From the NCBI GenBank assembly GCA_948099385.1, contig CANUEZ040000210.1, positions 999,501 to 1,063,500 on the forward strand: a stretch of 64,000 nucleotides of DNA. The letters are read 5' to 3'. Within the stretch, counting starts at the first letter, position 1, and each line of letters begins with the position of its first letter. This document shows, piece after piece, positions 45,431 to 58,668 of this stretch. The DNA comes from Fasciola hepatica. Lineage: Eukaryota; Platyhelminthes; Trematoda; Plagiorchiida; Fasciolidae. The position numbers were made by a program, and so were the translations under genes. The notes under the pieces were generated by a model. It did no database searches, was not told the DNA's origin, and saw only the letters and a list, made by a program, of their open reading frames with translations.

Positions 45431-46987
45431 CAGTGCGCGACGAAAGTATGGGACCCCTACGCCCTCATTTTCCCAAATATTTTCGCATCTTTATTCTCTA
45501 AAGAAACCGTACCCGGTCAGAATGACCGAATACCCATTGCGATGCAGAATGTACAACTTCACAACAACGACAAAATTATTTTGAGTTATTTAAATCAGAA
45601 TGTGCAAAGAAAGTATGGGACTCTCCGCCTCTTAGCTCGACTTCTACAGTTACTACTTAAAATCGTGTTCCCTACCATCCTGCTTGAGAACCTCGATACA
45701 TATCGGCATACTTCTTACAAGATTTGTGATTGCTCCCTAGTCAATACATTACCCATTCTCGCTTTGAGGTGGGTACCAATTCACTTTTTGACCGGTCAAT
45801 CGTGCAATCAGGTTTAGATCTAGGTTACAGGCTGGCCGCGACATGACCTTGATCTCGCGGAACAACAGTCAGCATTTTGTGGTGGGTATGAGTAGTGGAC
45901 AGGAGCATTATTATGTCGGAATATGGCCTCATCTTGTAATTTGGTGGTCAGTGGCAGGCGCAAAAATTGTGCGAATATACGCAACGAAATCTTGTATGCC
46001 CTCAAGTACAACAAGCTAAGAAGGTTCCGAAAACCATCACCGAGCGCCTGTCGTTGTTTCTTTGACTGAAAGTTCGTTTATGATATCATACCAGTAATAA
46101 TTTCAGGCATCCGGTTCATCCAGGATCAATATTTTTGGCCACTAAAGTAGACGTTTTTTCCACTTTTTTCACGCTACATTTGTTTCAGCCCATGATAAAC
46201 GTTGTTCTCTATGCGTCGATGTAAGGGCAATGTATCTTTTTGCGTTTGTGTATCTCATCCATGACGCAACTTGGGACGTTCTTCGTAACGTTCGTTTTGG
46301 AACACTGATTTCGATCAAAGAATTCAAACTCGACATGGAGCATGTGTTACCGGGGGCTAGACGAGTTAATCTGCGTCCGTCGATTTCGTTAGTTTTTTGC
46401 GCAACCTATTCGTTTTTAAGGCGCACATTGCTGGTTATATTCCAGATGCCGTCGATTGGAATTTCTCGATCTATTGCATGGTCCGGCGATTCCATGCAAA
46501 TTGAGTCCCATCTGGTAGAATACGGATATTTCGCCCTTCTCGAAATCTGTTACTTTCCGTGTGTCATTGAGCAGGCAAAACTCGATAAGGCATATAAGTG
46601 CACCCAACGAGAATGACTGGTCAGACTACTTGGGCACATCACGTGCTCTGGAGCACATGACTCACGTGACTCTGGTTCTCACGGGTTTGTCAGTCGGTAA
46701 ATCCACAGACCGAACCAGTCAGCTTGTTGCCAGGCTCAACGTTCCGTCTGGTTTTACGAAATTTTCCATGGGGTAACGCATCGGAATTGGGGTCCGATAC
46801 TTTTGTCACCCCCCCCCCTTTACGCTTCGTGCGCTGATTAGCACAGCGAATTTTTTCATTCGGAATTTTGGTATGCCGAATCATACCGTACATTCGGTCG
46901 TTCTGGCCAGATATGGTTTCGTCGGGGAATACAGAGCCGGAATTATGCGGAAAAATGAGCGGGGTCCCATACCTTTGTCACGCGGTG
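45431..46987 (-). mobile_element. Tc1-type transposon with IR/DR ends
   Basis: Terminal repeats CAGTGCGCGACGAAAGTATG (45,431) and its inverted partner ending TTTGTCACGCGGTG (46,987). Each end has a second, internal copy of the repeat (AAGAAAGTATGGGAC near 45,607; GTCCGATACTTTTGTCAC near 46,791), about 175 bases inside. This is the IR/DR layout of Sleeping Beauty-like Tc1 elements. Between them lies a decayed minus-strand transposase. A flanking TA is present at the left (45,429-45,430), not at the right. Confidence 0.75.
45820..46600 (-). pseudogene. Tc1 transposase, broken
   Basis: N-terminal helix-turn-helix at 46,590-46,450: RKVTDFEKGEI, GLNLHGIA, then an N.S-type recognition helix. Catalytic-domain piece at 46,000-45,880: AIFRHNNAPVHYS, where the second DDE Asp of the usual QxDNAPxH box has become Asn. 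The region between is out of frame. No activity expected. Confidence 0.65.
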
Positions 46988-48349
46988 AATAAACGAGTAT
47001 TGTTCGAATAAGGAGGGGTGGATAGAATGGGACCCAGGAACCAGAATTAATTTAAAATTCAGTTTTTCAACGGGACTTAATCATCTTGGGAGCAAAAAAC
47101 CACCATTGTGACTGTAAAATCGCATGATACGTGGTGTTATTGGCCCGAATGACTGGAATTACATTTAAGTTTGCCGTCCTACTTAGTCAGTCAAATGTGG
47201 ATGTGCTCAGTTCTCCAAATTATTTTGGGTGTGCCAGTGCAATCATTTTTCTGTGGCCGGACGTTTTTTGACGTCATAGCAGGATGAGCTGCTGTGCGTC
47301 AGTATCTCTCATCAGATTGCCATGCATCTAATGTTCAGCTTATTTTATTCATCATTCTTGGCAGTAGTTTGTCAGGGGAAGAGTGACAGTTTAAGAAAAT
47401 AGTAAGAATTGGTTTTCTCCAGAGATTTTCTCTCTCGTATAGTCGTCCTCCCCAGGTGTGCTTTCAAACAGAGGCATAGTTTAGACGTGCACACCGTCAA
47501 AGGTGCACAAAATTCTCATTTTCCATGACACGTTGATAAATCACTGTTCACTATCGGTTTTATTTCTGTTCATTCACGTGAACTGGTTCATTCGCTTGGT
47601 GTTGACAAATTGCCCATTTTCGAATGGAGTGCCTATCCGTTTCTAAATCGCAGAGTCGACCGAACACAAAGAATTGAGGTGGGCTAACACAACAGACATT
47701 TGTCCATAGAGTAAACATAACGAATAATCAATAATTGGCGGTTGTTTGTGGGCGCATTTCTCTTACGTGCCACACATCAGTCCGCAACAATCGTCCCGTT
47801 TCGTTCGCTGAAGTTCGGTTCGATCGACCATATTGCTTTTCTGCTAAACAATCTCGTGGACTACGTTTGTGTGTGCATGTGCGTGTTTGTGTGTACGAGG
47901 GAGCAATGGGGAGAGGTCGCATGCTGTATTCACTTTTTCTTTTGAGATGCTATTAGTCCCACCCTGTTCTTCTGCGATAACTTTCGAACCAAACTACTTA
48001 GGTGGACCAGGTTTGACGGGTTGATTTGTCAACCCACTACTGTGCCAAATAAACAAACGGATTTTAGGCGTAAAGCAGATAAATCGATTTATCACGGGAA
48101 AAGTGGCCGAGGGGGCGCGAAATGCTATTAAATTCACCTCTAGACTATAATGATAGAACAAGTAGCTGGTTACGAAAATCAGTAACCTCTATTGGTAATG
48201 ACTGAAATACAACGTCCAGACGTGGCTCCAGTTATGTTCGGGATGGTCATGGAGGATGGCTAATATCAACGCGTGCAAGGTGCCCATGACTTATCCGCAT
48301 AGACTCGCCTCGCTAACCGACCCGGGTTCAGGTGTGAACTGTGCGCGGG

Positions 48350-49200
48350 TCAGTCCATGGACTTGATGTCCCTGTACAACAGCCACATTCTGACGAGATT
48401 GGCTTCAGGTATGGCTGCGTTGGTATATTGAAATATCATAGTCCTTAGTCGATTTCCCGGAATCATCAGAAGTAAAAATTTACTCAGTGTTCTGATGTAG
48501 GAGTCATCCGTCTGCTTCGTTTCTAGAACTGCTAGCTGGGATTTTCTGTCCTGAATTGCTGCACCCCAGACCATCACAAGGACATCACCGATGACTGTGA
48601 TCAAGCTTGCTTTTTCTGAAGCTGTACCATTAGTATGCGGTTCCATTAGGGCGGTCTAAATTAAACTTGTTCTTATCGATAAATTTCACATCATCCCTTT
48701 CAACATTCCAAATGGTGTGATTCCTCTCGATTTTGAAAATGACGACTATTCATCCAAGGCACTAACCTCATGTTTTTGTACCTCAGATATAATGTAGACT
48801 GTAGCTGTTGTGAACGTCGAACGCATACATTCAGCTGCAAAAATCTCTGCAGCCTCGATACACTCGTCAGTTTCTTGGACGCACCATACAAGAGCCCCCC
48901 CCCCCGTGTCCCGCTCGGAGACTTGTTTTTGATTTGCGTCACGAAACGTTGAACCCAATTTGGAGTATGTTTAACCGCGTAACTACTGCTCTGTCAGCAC
49001 TTACATTGAAACTGAATTAGAGGCAGACGTTGTTTCACTGAAGGTGTTGGAATCCTAATCGCGACATGAACAATTCTGAGGTCAGCTGTACGCCGCGTAC
49101 TCGAGCAATCGCTGATCCAAATCGTCATTTGAGCGAACAGTTAACGTCAACACCTCTGAATGGACAAAAAGCATCACTCATGGTTTCGATGTCGACGTAA
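48350..49200 (-). pseudogene. Second Tc1 transposase remnant
   Basis: Minus strand: VMVWGAAIQDRKSQLAVLE, SYIRTLSKFLL, TMIFQYTNAAIPEANLVRMW. These match the Tc1 block MVWG.....G.S.L......N...Y...L..FLLP.....FQ.DNA..H. The catalytic Asp of the DNA box is Thr. Upstream (48,960-48,660), frames resemble the DDE start (shifted SDEKKFNLDGPDG). This copy is another subfamily; its terminal repeats were not found. Confidence 0.65.
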
Positions 49201-49879
49201 TCGTTTCTTTGTGACCTTAGGTTTCTTGACTTTCAATGAGTACATCAGTATGAGCGTTTTTAGTCAAAGCCTCTTTCAGCTTTTGTAATGCGTAATCAAC
49301 TTTGTCTTCGGTGCAAATCCGTCTTGCTGTGTGAAAGCATCCAAAACAACGACGTTTCTATTCCAAAAGGGAAAATCTCTCAAAATGCAAGTATTGGTCT
49401 ATCCAACTGTCCATTCGTTGAACAGATCTAACGATTGTTCCGCCATCCCTCCCTAGCAGTGTAGTGGGCCTTTGAGGTTATGGGGTGTACCTTTTCATCT
49501 GTACTCGTGCGCAAGCATAAAATGGTGAAAAAAAATTTGAAAAAAATCGTACAGCGTATATTTGGATGCAGACGATTCAGTCCACAGACCGTCGTGCCTA
49601 CCAGACGACGTATAAAACGCATTACGGTCTGACACCTTGGAACTGATTGTCGACTCGGTTATTTTTGGAGTGGATTTCTTTTAGTGTGGGGCTCTGTCTT
49701 GATTTTTCAGTTTTCTTGGTCGTGTCCACGGATTTTGCAAGTCCTTAAGTTATAATGAAATAACTCACTTATGAAATGTGTGTTAGTTTCTCGAACACAG
49801 ACTATTGCGTTTGATCAGCACGATTTTGGACTCAAGAAGTATATAGGTGGATGGACAAAGTTCCTCGGAAGCCCACGAC

Positions 49880-50150
49880 CGGTTTACTGGTTATTACTAC
49901 TCATCAGGTTTTCTTACCCGGTACACCTCGGTCCACTCATCATACTTGTACACTCTGTAGGTAGAACTTTCTCCACCGATCGATATACTACTCACATCCA
50001 ATATTTCAACTGGTGACCACAGTGTCGTCGTTCGCAAAGCGAGCCGCGGCTTACTCACAAAGAACTGTCGGCAAATCACAGCTGTAATTCCCTGGTGGAT
50101 TCTCCTAAGAGGAACGTCCACTCACACTCCTGATGCACAAATGAGACAAT
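49880..50150 (-). repeat. Dispersed repeat C, copy 2, with a decayed hammerhead-like core
   Basis: Partner of 44,770-45,030. On the minus strand CTGATGAG is followed 15 bases later by AAACCGGTC and GTGGGC, keeping the GUC cleavage triplet, while stem I is not convincing. Confidence 0.55.
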
Positions 50151-50504
50151 TGTGCCCAGCGTGATTTTTATCCCATCCTATTGCCGGAACACAACGAGGA
50201 TGGGGTTACACCCACTTTCACTATCGGAGACAATCGAAAACCATGACTGTAAATGGTGGTGCTGGACTGCATAAACCCCTAATAAGTCTCGGTTGTGGTA
50301 ATGATATGGATGACAGTGTAGCGGCCAACGGTGGCTGTGTCCGAATCTCTTATTTTAGGCCTGGTAATTCACATCACGAGCCCACCACAGGCTTGAAGTA
50401 TATTTGCCGATTCAGAGTTTGTGACACATTAGAAACATCACATCGCTCTCATGTTTTTTTTAACCGTCACCGATTGCATTTAGAAAGCGGCTTCTTTGGA
50501 AGTC

Positions 50505-50655
50505 AGGAGATGGTCAGACGACCATCATGGTCTTCTGTCTCGGATTCGAACCCCGCCTCGGTCGCCAGTCACTTTCCCCAGTTGACAGCCTCTTATGGGC
50601 GGCGATCCTCTGCCTGAACTGTTGTGCTATTTATGTTTGATAAATACTAAAAAAA
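50505..50655 (+). repeat. SINE family B copy
   Basis: Plus-oriented: TGGTCAGACGACCATCATGG (A-box region), CGGATTCGAACCCCGC (B box), CAGTCACTTTCCCCAGTTGACAGCC, ending near TTTATGTTTGATAAATACT. Confidence 0.72.
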
Positions 50656-50659
50656 AGCA

Positions 50660-52800
50660 ACGCATGAGCATTAGGGTTATTAATTAAAGTTTTCAGGAAG
50701 AAATCACCCAATTATGATTGAACGTTTAACAGTCGTTCGCTTTTTAAAACGGTACATTCATTTTGGATGTAAGATTTTTTGAAGCACTCCTCAACGGGTG
50801 ACCATTTGATTTTTCAGTCGAGTTCTCATCCCAGCAGCTTTCAACTGACTGAACCTCTGTGTGACGATCGATGCTTTCTCACACATTAATTTTGCATATC
50901 GTTGTTTCGTATTTGGAAATGCGGAGCACATAACTGTCTGTAAGCGTTCCCGACTCGAAGCTGAGTCGATGGTTGGCCATAATCCTACAAAGAGGACTGG
51001 TTACTCTTGTCTATTCTGGTCAGCAAGGTGGGCTTAAGTGACCATAATGCCAGTACTTCCAATCAGTACAAACTGACCACTAGCTAACCAAACATTGACG
51101 AAAAACGAGCCTAAATCTGCCCAGAATGATACGAATTTTGCTCGGTTTCTAGTCAATCGGTGAAATCAGGCATTGCGAGGTAAGTACCGCACACGTTCGT
51201 TAGCTCAGCGCGCGGGCCAAACACGTTCAGTCTAACCAACTGGTCACCTTTCGATCGGCCAGGTGATCACTGTTTATTGGGCAGGCAGCTTTTAGGATCA
51301 CTATTAGATTTTCTCGTCGTTTCTCAGCCAGTATGTTCATTCAGCTTGAAATCTGTTAAACTGAACTCTCTATCTACTGATCTCGTGAGAGGACTGCGTC
51401 AAAAGTCATGTTGATTAGCTGGGCAACGAAAAAAGAGGTATCATTCCGCTATATTCCACTCCTTGGGTCAGTTTTATCAATTTATTTTGGTGGATTTCAT
51501 GCCGAAAGTTTTATTGACGGATAATTACCGTTCACGGCTGAGAAATCGTAAGACCAGACCGAGTAACTCCAGGAAACTCCTCATTAGGGCCGCTTTCTAT
51601 GCTGCCCCGACTGACTGGATGCATAAAACACGTGGCATACAACTACACGTGATTCACGTGCAGTTGCTCCCGGTGGTTGACAATCACCTATTGACTCGAT
51701 TCGGAAATAGCTTGAACTGGTACAATTAGTGTGCACTGGCTTGGAACACATTGATCCCATGTTATTGTGACACGGGGATGGGAAGGAGCAACAGACTGAG
51801 CATAAGTTTCGTTCGTAACTGTTCGCTTCTGTGCACACACCACATCTCATCGTTAGTATACACCTTTCGGATGCTAATCATTGTGCTGTTCATTTCTTGC
51901 TACAGTATTTTCTATATTTAGGAGCCAAACACCGTCGTTTCAAAGCATTGCGCTACAGTCGAAAAGCCTTAATCAATGATATCGAGCCGACTAAACTATG
52001 GAAAATAGTGTAGCCGAAAAAGTAACCGAAAACCCACCTCCTCTCAGATTAGCTGTTATACTTGGATATTGGTGTGCAGATGAGACGAATTACAGTGACA
52101 GTCGGATGGAATGTCCAAATCTCACACTTGCTCTCCCTGATTGGCTGTTAGATTCATCAAAACCCTGTTCAGGTACTCTGATGACGTCATCGTAGTCGTG
52201 CAGCACTAACTGCAGTGAGACGTGGTGTAACGAAGAAGGCAAGACGGGCGAGAAACACCTGTATTTGAACAGTCAAACCAGTCAAGTCGGTGAAACACGT
52301 ACAACAGTTCATATAGTCCTTTTCCCAGACCTCGCTGTTCTGGCGAGTTGCTTGCAACCATTTGCTTGATTCTTTTGCGCACTATTTTTGTTCGGTTGAT
52401 TCGATTTTTGCGGTTGACAGCTTGATCGGTAGCCCCTAAAATGGGCTATCTTGCTGGTTGCCTGAGATCCCACAGCGTTCCGTCTCCTAGTCCGTATGCA
52501 TCTTTTTGTCTGTTACGAAATGTTTCTGCCATGTTCACCGTCTGTTTTTTGATCTATGGCTCTCGATTGGCTGTCCCGATCGGTTCGATACTTGCATCGT
52601 TCTGTTGCTACAGTACTATCCGCTACTATAGGTGTGCCGGCGACAGTTTTTTTCTTCAAAACTCAATAAAAACTTGATTAAATGATGTCACTAAATTGAA
52701 TTTCGTGATTACCTTCGATATATCATCCCAGTTGTGTTTTTCTTCGTGCGCGGTTTCATGGGTTTGTTTATTTGTTTCCACCCCCACACACTTCATTTTT
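50660..52800. other. Intron 2 stretch without recognised genes
   Basis: No repeat partner in the window. A hydrophobic 78-codon frame at 52,441-52,677 is noted under rejected items. Confidence 0.35.
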
Positions 52801-52808
52801 GTGTATAG

Positions 52809-52950
52809 AATTATCCACGAAGGTGGTTTCACTCAAGAAGATAACAAACAATACAAACCAGTCGTTTACAGCAACACAATTCAGTCTATGGTGGCCATCC
52901 TACGAGCAATGAACACATTGGGAATACAGTTTGGAGACGCGGAACAGGGG
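52809..52950 (+). CDS. GNAO1: G protein alpha-o subunit, exon 3
   Basis: Acceptor TGTATAG, then one base completing Lys54 and 47 codons (residues 55-101): [42 protein letters not shown]. The segment links the P-loop helix to the all-helical domain that closes over the nucleotide. [14 protein letters not shown] and the following TLGI are o-class rather than i-class. The 142-base length equals the vertebrate exon. Donor GTGAGT at 52,951, phase 0. Intron 3 is 6.7 kb. Confidence 0.97.
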
Positions 52951-52959
52951 GTGAGTTGA

Positions 52960-55540
52960 ACGCGTAGAGAATCGTGACTTTCTCGTATAAACCGATGCTC
53001 ACTTGCTCATGCACGAAATTCTTGGGTCTTTTAGGACGTGAACAGTACGTTCGTTAGTTGCATTCGATGCAAGGCGTTTCCAAGTCTAACCATATGTACG
53101 TGCGAGGCAAAACTGCAAACATCCCACAAAACACCGTACACGTTCTGGAAGAAGCCAGTGGCGGAAAGCATTCCATGATAATAACCCTCTTGATTCTTCT
53201 ACCGACTAAGAGCACCATCTATGCCGAATATTGTAGGTGGAGCGTGAAACGTTATTCAGTTTGTTAAACATAAGTTATCATATCTTGCACTACACTGTTT
53301 CGCGATGTCGAGAGTGCGTTCCGTTTCTTTTGTGACCGGTTCCGTCGAGTTCCTACATAGTGTCATACTCAGACCATATGGGATGCGATGTTTCATTTCT
53401 CAGCTTTGTGTTATTAGCTATTTGAATCTGAGTCAGTGGCGACGACCATAAGTCTGTTTGGTTTGTTATGTCGCCGTTTTAGATCACCTCGATCCAGGTA
53501 TTTCTTGTCACGATTGCCACATTTCATGAATTGTATGAACACCTGCAACTATGACTCCACTCTAGCTGGCGTTCTTCCAATCCTCGGGAAGGTTGCTGCT
53601 GTTGATGATGGTGATATTTTGCCGTTGTTTCTGTGCTCGGCTGTCATATGTGCCCCGAGTCTGTGCATCGCTCCTTTTGTATGAGTTTAGGATTGCAATT
53701 CCTTTTTAATGTCACTTTGAGGAACTCAGAAACAAGCCGTCTGACGTCTTGAACACAGACCAACGTCAAGATCCATGTACACTCCAGCAAACCATCAAAA
53801 ATTGCGATTGTTTCACTCTGTCTTGTGTCAGGAGCAGTGATGGCGGTGCTGGTTCCCGATCACTTTTTGTGGTCAGCCTCTGTTTGATAGTTCGACTCCA
53901 ATCGACGATCTCATTAGTATGCTAATACGGTGTATAGTTGTGCACGTATTGAATCTGCCGTTCATGCCAAAATAACGCAATTTCCCGCCGAGAGGATTGT
54001 TTCTGTTATCAGAATAGTTGTTGGAAGACAATTTAGTCCCGTGAATACGGATTCAGGAATCCGGCGCACAGCGAACAGTTTAGAATATTGGCGAGAGCTT
54101 CTAGTGATCAGAAATTCACATTGAAGCCGATGATATCCTGCAGAGATCCAGGAATTTTTACATTTGACCATCTAAGAACCCTATGCAAAATTTGGTATGC
54201 GTGATTACTTCAGTGCACCGCAGATGCATTCTTTCCCACGGAAGTCAGTAGGTGGGCAGCGGAAAATAAATAGTTTCGCAAAAACCATCAAATGGGTGGA
54301 AAGTGAATTTTGATGACTCGTGAAGAGGAGTTCTTAGCGAGTTAAAGTGAGTAAATAGTGTAGATAATCGCCAGACGGACACATATGGACGGCCTTAGGT
54401 TTTATTCAACGGCAGTGGAAGTCTTCTCTTTGTGTTTAGTTCAAAAGGGAACTGCTACATAGAGTGCGGCTGCACCTGCCGCTTGATGGTGTTCCCGATT
54501 GTCCAGATCACTTTCCCGGATAAAAGATCGAAGTTGAAACTGTGCAAACGGTAATGTACAGAGTAAATCCGGTTGCAGCTTGTGAATTATACTTTCGAGT
54601 CTTTAAAAAGAGACTGGAATAGGTAACCTTCTTCTGAGCTTCCTCGACTGGATGATGTTCGTTGTTATTGTTCTAATAATTCCGTTGATGAGACTTTTCT
54701 GTGACTGCAAAAGGAATGGCCTGGAAATATACTGTGACTGTTGCGTTCGATGGTTTACGACGTACTCAATCGTTTGGTGACTGCGGAAACAACTATTGGC
54801 CGCGTCTGCTAAGTGCGTCTTTCACAAGAACGAACCAACTAGTCTTCACCTAAGTGGTCACATGTTCGTTCATCACAGATTTCAGTGTCACCCTCCAGCG
54901 ACTCTAACGTCATTTGCGTTTTCACCTGTACTTGCGTATGTTGGGAAATTCATAAAACCCATCTGCTCGGGTGATTGCATCTGGAATTAGTTTGAACGGA
55001 ACGAACAGTTGACCCCAAAGATGCGTTCATTTTTCTATCGCGGTAAATTAGAAAATAATGTGTGGCCCAATTGCTGGTCTTCAGATGGTTGGACCAGGTG
55101 TTTTGCCCACGTAAATAAACAGCGTTCGATTCGACGTTAACGCCGTGGTTAGCTAATCAATGCGGTCCCTGCGCTCACAATACCATAGCTTTACCAATCG
55201 TAAAATGCGCACTATTTTTGCGAAAAATACCGATTGGTACGCGAACAGCACGTCTCTGTTTGTATAAAGTATTCTGATAGTATTTAAACAAATGAATGTA
55301 TAGGTGGAAACCACGGCCTCGTAGCGACTTTGTTTATTAGTTCGCTCCGCCAAAATTCCGACATTTTAACAGTTCAGCTCAGCTGAACCATGCACTGTGG
55401 GTCAGTTCTGATTCCCAACTCTCAACGGAAAATGTAAAAAGAACCAGTAGTAGGAAAAGAGTAAGACAAAAACTTCACGTAATAAGTCGATGAAAAAAAG
55501 TTTGAATACAAGGGCGTTATTGATAGTAGCACTTAGCCTT
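52960..55540. other. Intron 3 stretch without recognised genes
   Basis: No coding region or repeat partner recognised. Confidence 0.35.
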
Positions 55541-55549
55541 ATTCTCGCA

Positions 55550-55990
55550 TGCATCTAACCGTCTAGTTGGTGAATCTCTCGGACGCCACCCGGGAAGTCT
55601 GACCCGCTCCTCATGGCCAAGTTCACCCGTTAGGCCTTTCAAACCAGCGTGCCGAATAGTCCTATCTGGGGACATACGTAACACATCCCAACCACCTTAG
55701 CCTGGTGGGCTTTAATGCTTCGTCCAATTAGTTTGACGTGCCTAACCTCAATATTGGTGGCACGATGTTTCCACCAGATTCGAGCAATGCTAAGAAATCA
55801 TCAATGTTCACGTACTGATAATTTCCGTCCACAGCGGCCATACATCGAAATCGAAAAGGAGAAATTGTCTAATTGCGGTAGCGTACACCCGACCCTCGAT
55901 AGATAAGCGGATGTCATGTCGGCGCCACGGATGACTGAGGTTGACGAAAGCATTGTTGATTGGACCACACAATCTGCTCACATTAAATTC
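55550..55990 (-). pseudogene. RTE-type LINE ORF2, C-terminal scrap
   Basis: Minus strand: SHPWRRHDIRLSIEGRVYAT, AIRQFLL.D.DVWPLWTEII (compare [23 protein letters not shown]), then LDEALKPTRLRWLGCV. A short related stretch lies at 60,555-60,640. Confidence 0.62.
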
Positions 55991-57754
55991 CATTCACTGG
56001 GAATTCAGTTCGACTTTATGATGACTTTAATTTGCTATCCTTTCCTTGATTTCCGGAGAACTGTCCGCTTCTTTCATTTCTTGCCTCATTTCCAGCGTAA
56101 TAACGACTCCCTATCTTCTCATCAGTGTGTTAGATTTAATTGAATCTGGTCCTACCAGCTCCGCCGCTAAAGACGACTTTTAACTACATATTCATTTGAT
56201 TTTGTCTGTTGCTGCGTGGTTTACAAACTACTTATTTCTCTTTCGGTTGTTTGACGTTTCCCGGCAAGATTTATATTCATAACAATGCAGATACACGGAC
56301 GTGGATTACATCCGGACCAGCTTCGATCATTATATTACCATTCCGGCATACTGCCGCCTCATCTCTGCCCCAGTGCGTTCTTGCGCCGCATCTATCACGT
56401 CCCGTCTATACCCATCGATCGATGCCTCGCACAACCTTGCCAATACCGACCAGCCATCGACTCCGGTCGCCCTTGCCTCTCGTTTGCCCGTTCGACTGCA
56501 CGTCCCAACGCCTGTCTACGCGCGAATGTGTCTTCTTGCATGTGTTCGCGCGTGTATGTGCTTGTATTCTTTTGGAAATAGCCTGTATCGAAGACTCGTC
56601 ACCTCGACTACGCTCGGGTCGACAGTCCTGTTCCATAGCTGTCTGCCCTACACTCATGTATAAGGTTCGATCGCCCGACCACCCGATCGATACCTGGATT
56701 AGGGCAACTCGTTTGCTGCTAGAATAGCCTGTCTGTCTCCCTTTTCGTGCGGGGTAGACATTGGAGTTTTGTATTAATATCATTTGTGGCAATGCTAAAC
56801 TTGGCAGTGGGGGTTTTGAGAGTGAAAATAGAAAGGTGAGGACGATGGGGACGAATCCATCGGTATTTCATGTCCTCATCACAATAGTGTGGTACAACAA
56901 CAGCCTGAACCAGCCCGCCAGCACTTCAACTGCCTAACCGTTCGTCCCATGATCAGCGTCTGTTGGGCTGGTGACAGTGAGTGACCAGACCGAGTGCGTA
57001 TGTGCATTCAGATCAATTACTGGGAATGCGGGAATGAACAAGACCATGTAGTGGACGAATTATGAACGACCGCTTGTGAACCCAATAACAATTCGTAGCT
57101 ATAAGATTCAGTTTATGGAATTTTTGGGTTTACATCACGCTGTGTCAGTATGCAAATCATAGAAACAACTACCCACAGAACTATTCATTCTCTAATCGTC
57201 TTAACATCACAACGCACAGTGACTCGTGTCGTTGAATTTTCTCATCTGGCATATTTTTGGTCAGACGAAGTGAGAGTAAAAAGTTTCGCCTTCCAAGCAG
57301 GTAATAAATTGCCCATTTAATACCGGGCACGTACAATCCATCGATCGTCTTTCCTAGATTCAGAGAAATGTCTTCTTATTCCTCCCTAGTGTTTGCGAAT
57401 TTGAACCGGTTTTCCATGAGAGGCAGTCGTTCATGATTCTCATTAGATCGATCCATCTGTGTTCATTCGTTGATGAGCTTACAATCTCTTCCAGTATTTT
57501 GGAGCTGTCGAACTGACTACCACTGTTATAAGAACCGTGGGCATCCATTCCGGAGCCAAACTTCCTCGCCAACAAAATACCCCCACTCTATCTGGAATGA
57601 TTACCGTTTGCACAATATATTAAAAGTTAGTGGGATAGTATGGGGGAAAGGTGAACAGATCAGATACGTTTGTTCTCACTGGCCTGATTTCCTTTCCACG
57701 TTTCTAATCTCACAATGCGTACGCAGATTCACCATGATTTCAATGGAAAAGTTC

Positions 57755-57905
57755 CCACTTCATAGCCCTAAAGACCCACTGCACTGTTAGGGATGGACTC
57801 GGCGTCCATTGGACTGAGACTCTGGGTGAAGAGCCACATATAATCCGAATGGGTCGGGTGTGGTAGCGAGCCCAGTGACGGCAGATTTCTCTCTACCACC
57901 AATGT
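57755..57905 (-). repeat. SINE family A copy
   Basis: Plus-strand words CATAGCCCTAAAGACCCACTG, CACTGTTAGGGATGGAC, AGCCACATATAATCCG, GGTGTGGTAGCGAGCC, CTCTACCACCAATGTGAC. Confidence 0.68.
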
Positions 57906-58668
57906 GACTAGTGACTGGGGCGAAAACTCACTACTCCACGACCACTACCGGTCAGTGATCATGATGCCAAAGAACTTCCATGAAGTTGCGTCCGTGTTCC
58001 GTAGAAACAAAATCAACTACTGTATTGCCCAATTCACATCACTTTTTTGGGTAGACGACTCCAATGCCCTACCTGAACTAGCAATCATGATCATTCATTC
58101 GTTTCGGTAAAAAATGATCTAGGCGAACGCACGTTTAACGGGTTAAATGCCACATTAAGTTGGTTGCACAATCAACGTGGTACTATGGACGATCAATAAA
58201 GCAGAGGAAAGAAAAGAGAATGGGTCGATCGGTTGATGTTTGTAATGCAGGTGTTCGGATTACGTAACCAGAAAATGCACGTTCTTTACGTTCACATATT
58301 CGGCCACAATAGTTTAAAAGTTGGTGTTGTGCTTATAAGTTGAATCCTATTCCGTTATTTATCATAAAAATAACTTCAGTTTACTAGAACCAGATATCAC
58401 AGAATGGCATTAAAACGTTCTGAGTCAGTTGAAATAGGTGTGAAAATGCTAGCAATTCTTTTCCATAGTACCAAAATACGTCAGCTAAGTTTAAGTCTCA
58501 TGGATTTCCCACCGATCTGCTTCCAAAAGAAATCTAAGTAGTGCATGCTGTTTTATTTTGGATAATCAAACGAAATGAAAAGCTAATTGGATAGATCTGC
58601 ATGGTCCAGTGACGGCTTATCTTTGAGGTACCAGTTTTCTCAATTGTGAGGATAGTGGCAGACACATC

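Noticed and set aside
48350..49600. Terminal inverted repeats for the second Tc1 remnant
   Set aside because: No convincing inverted pair was found around it.
52441..52677. A small membrane protein gene ending at an AATAAA
   Set aside because: T-rich intronic DNA readily gives hydrophobic frames; no supporting start context or relatives.
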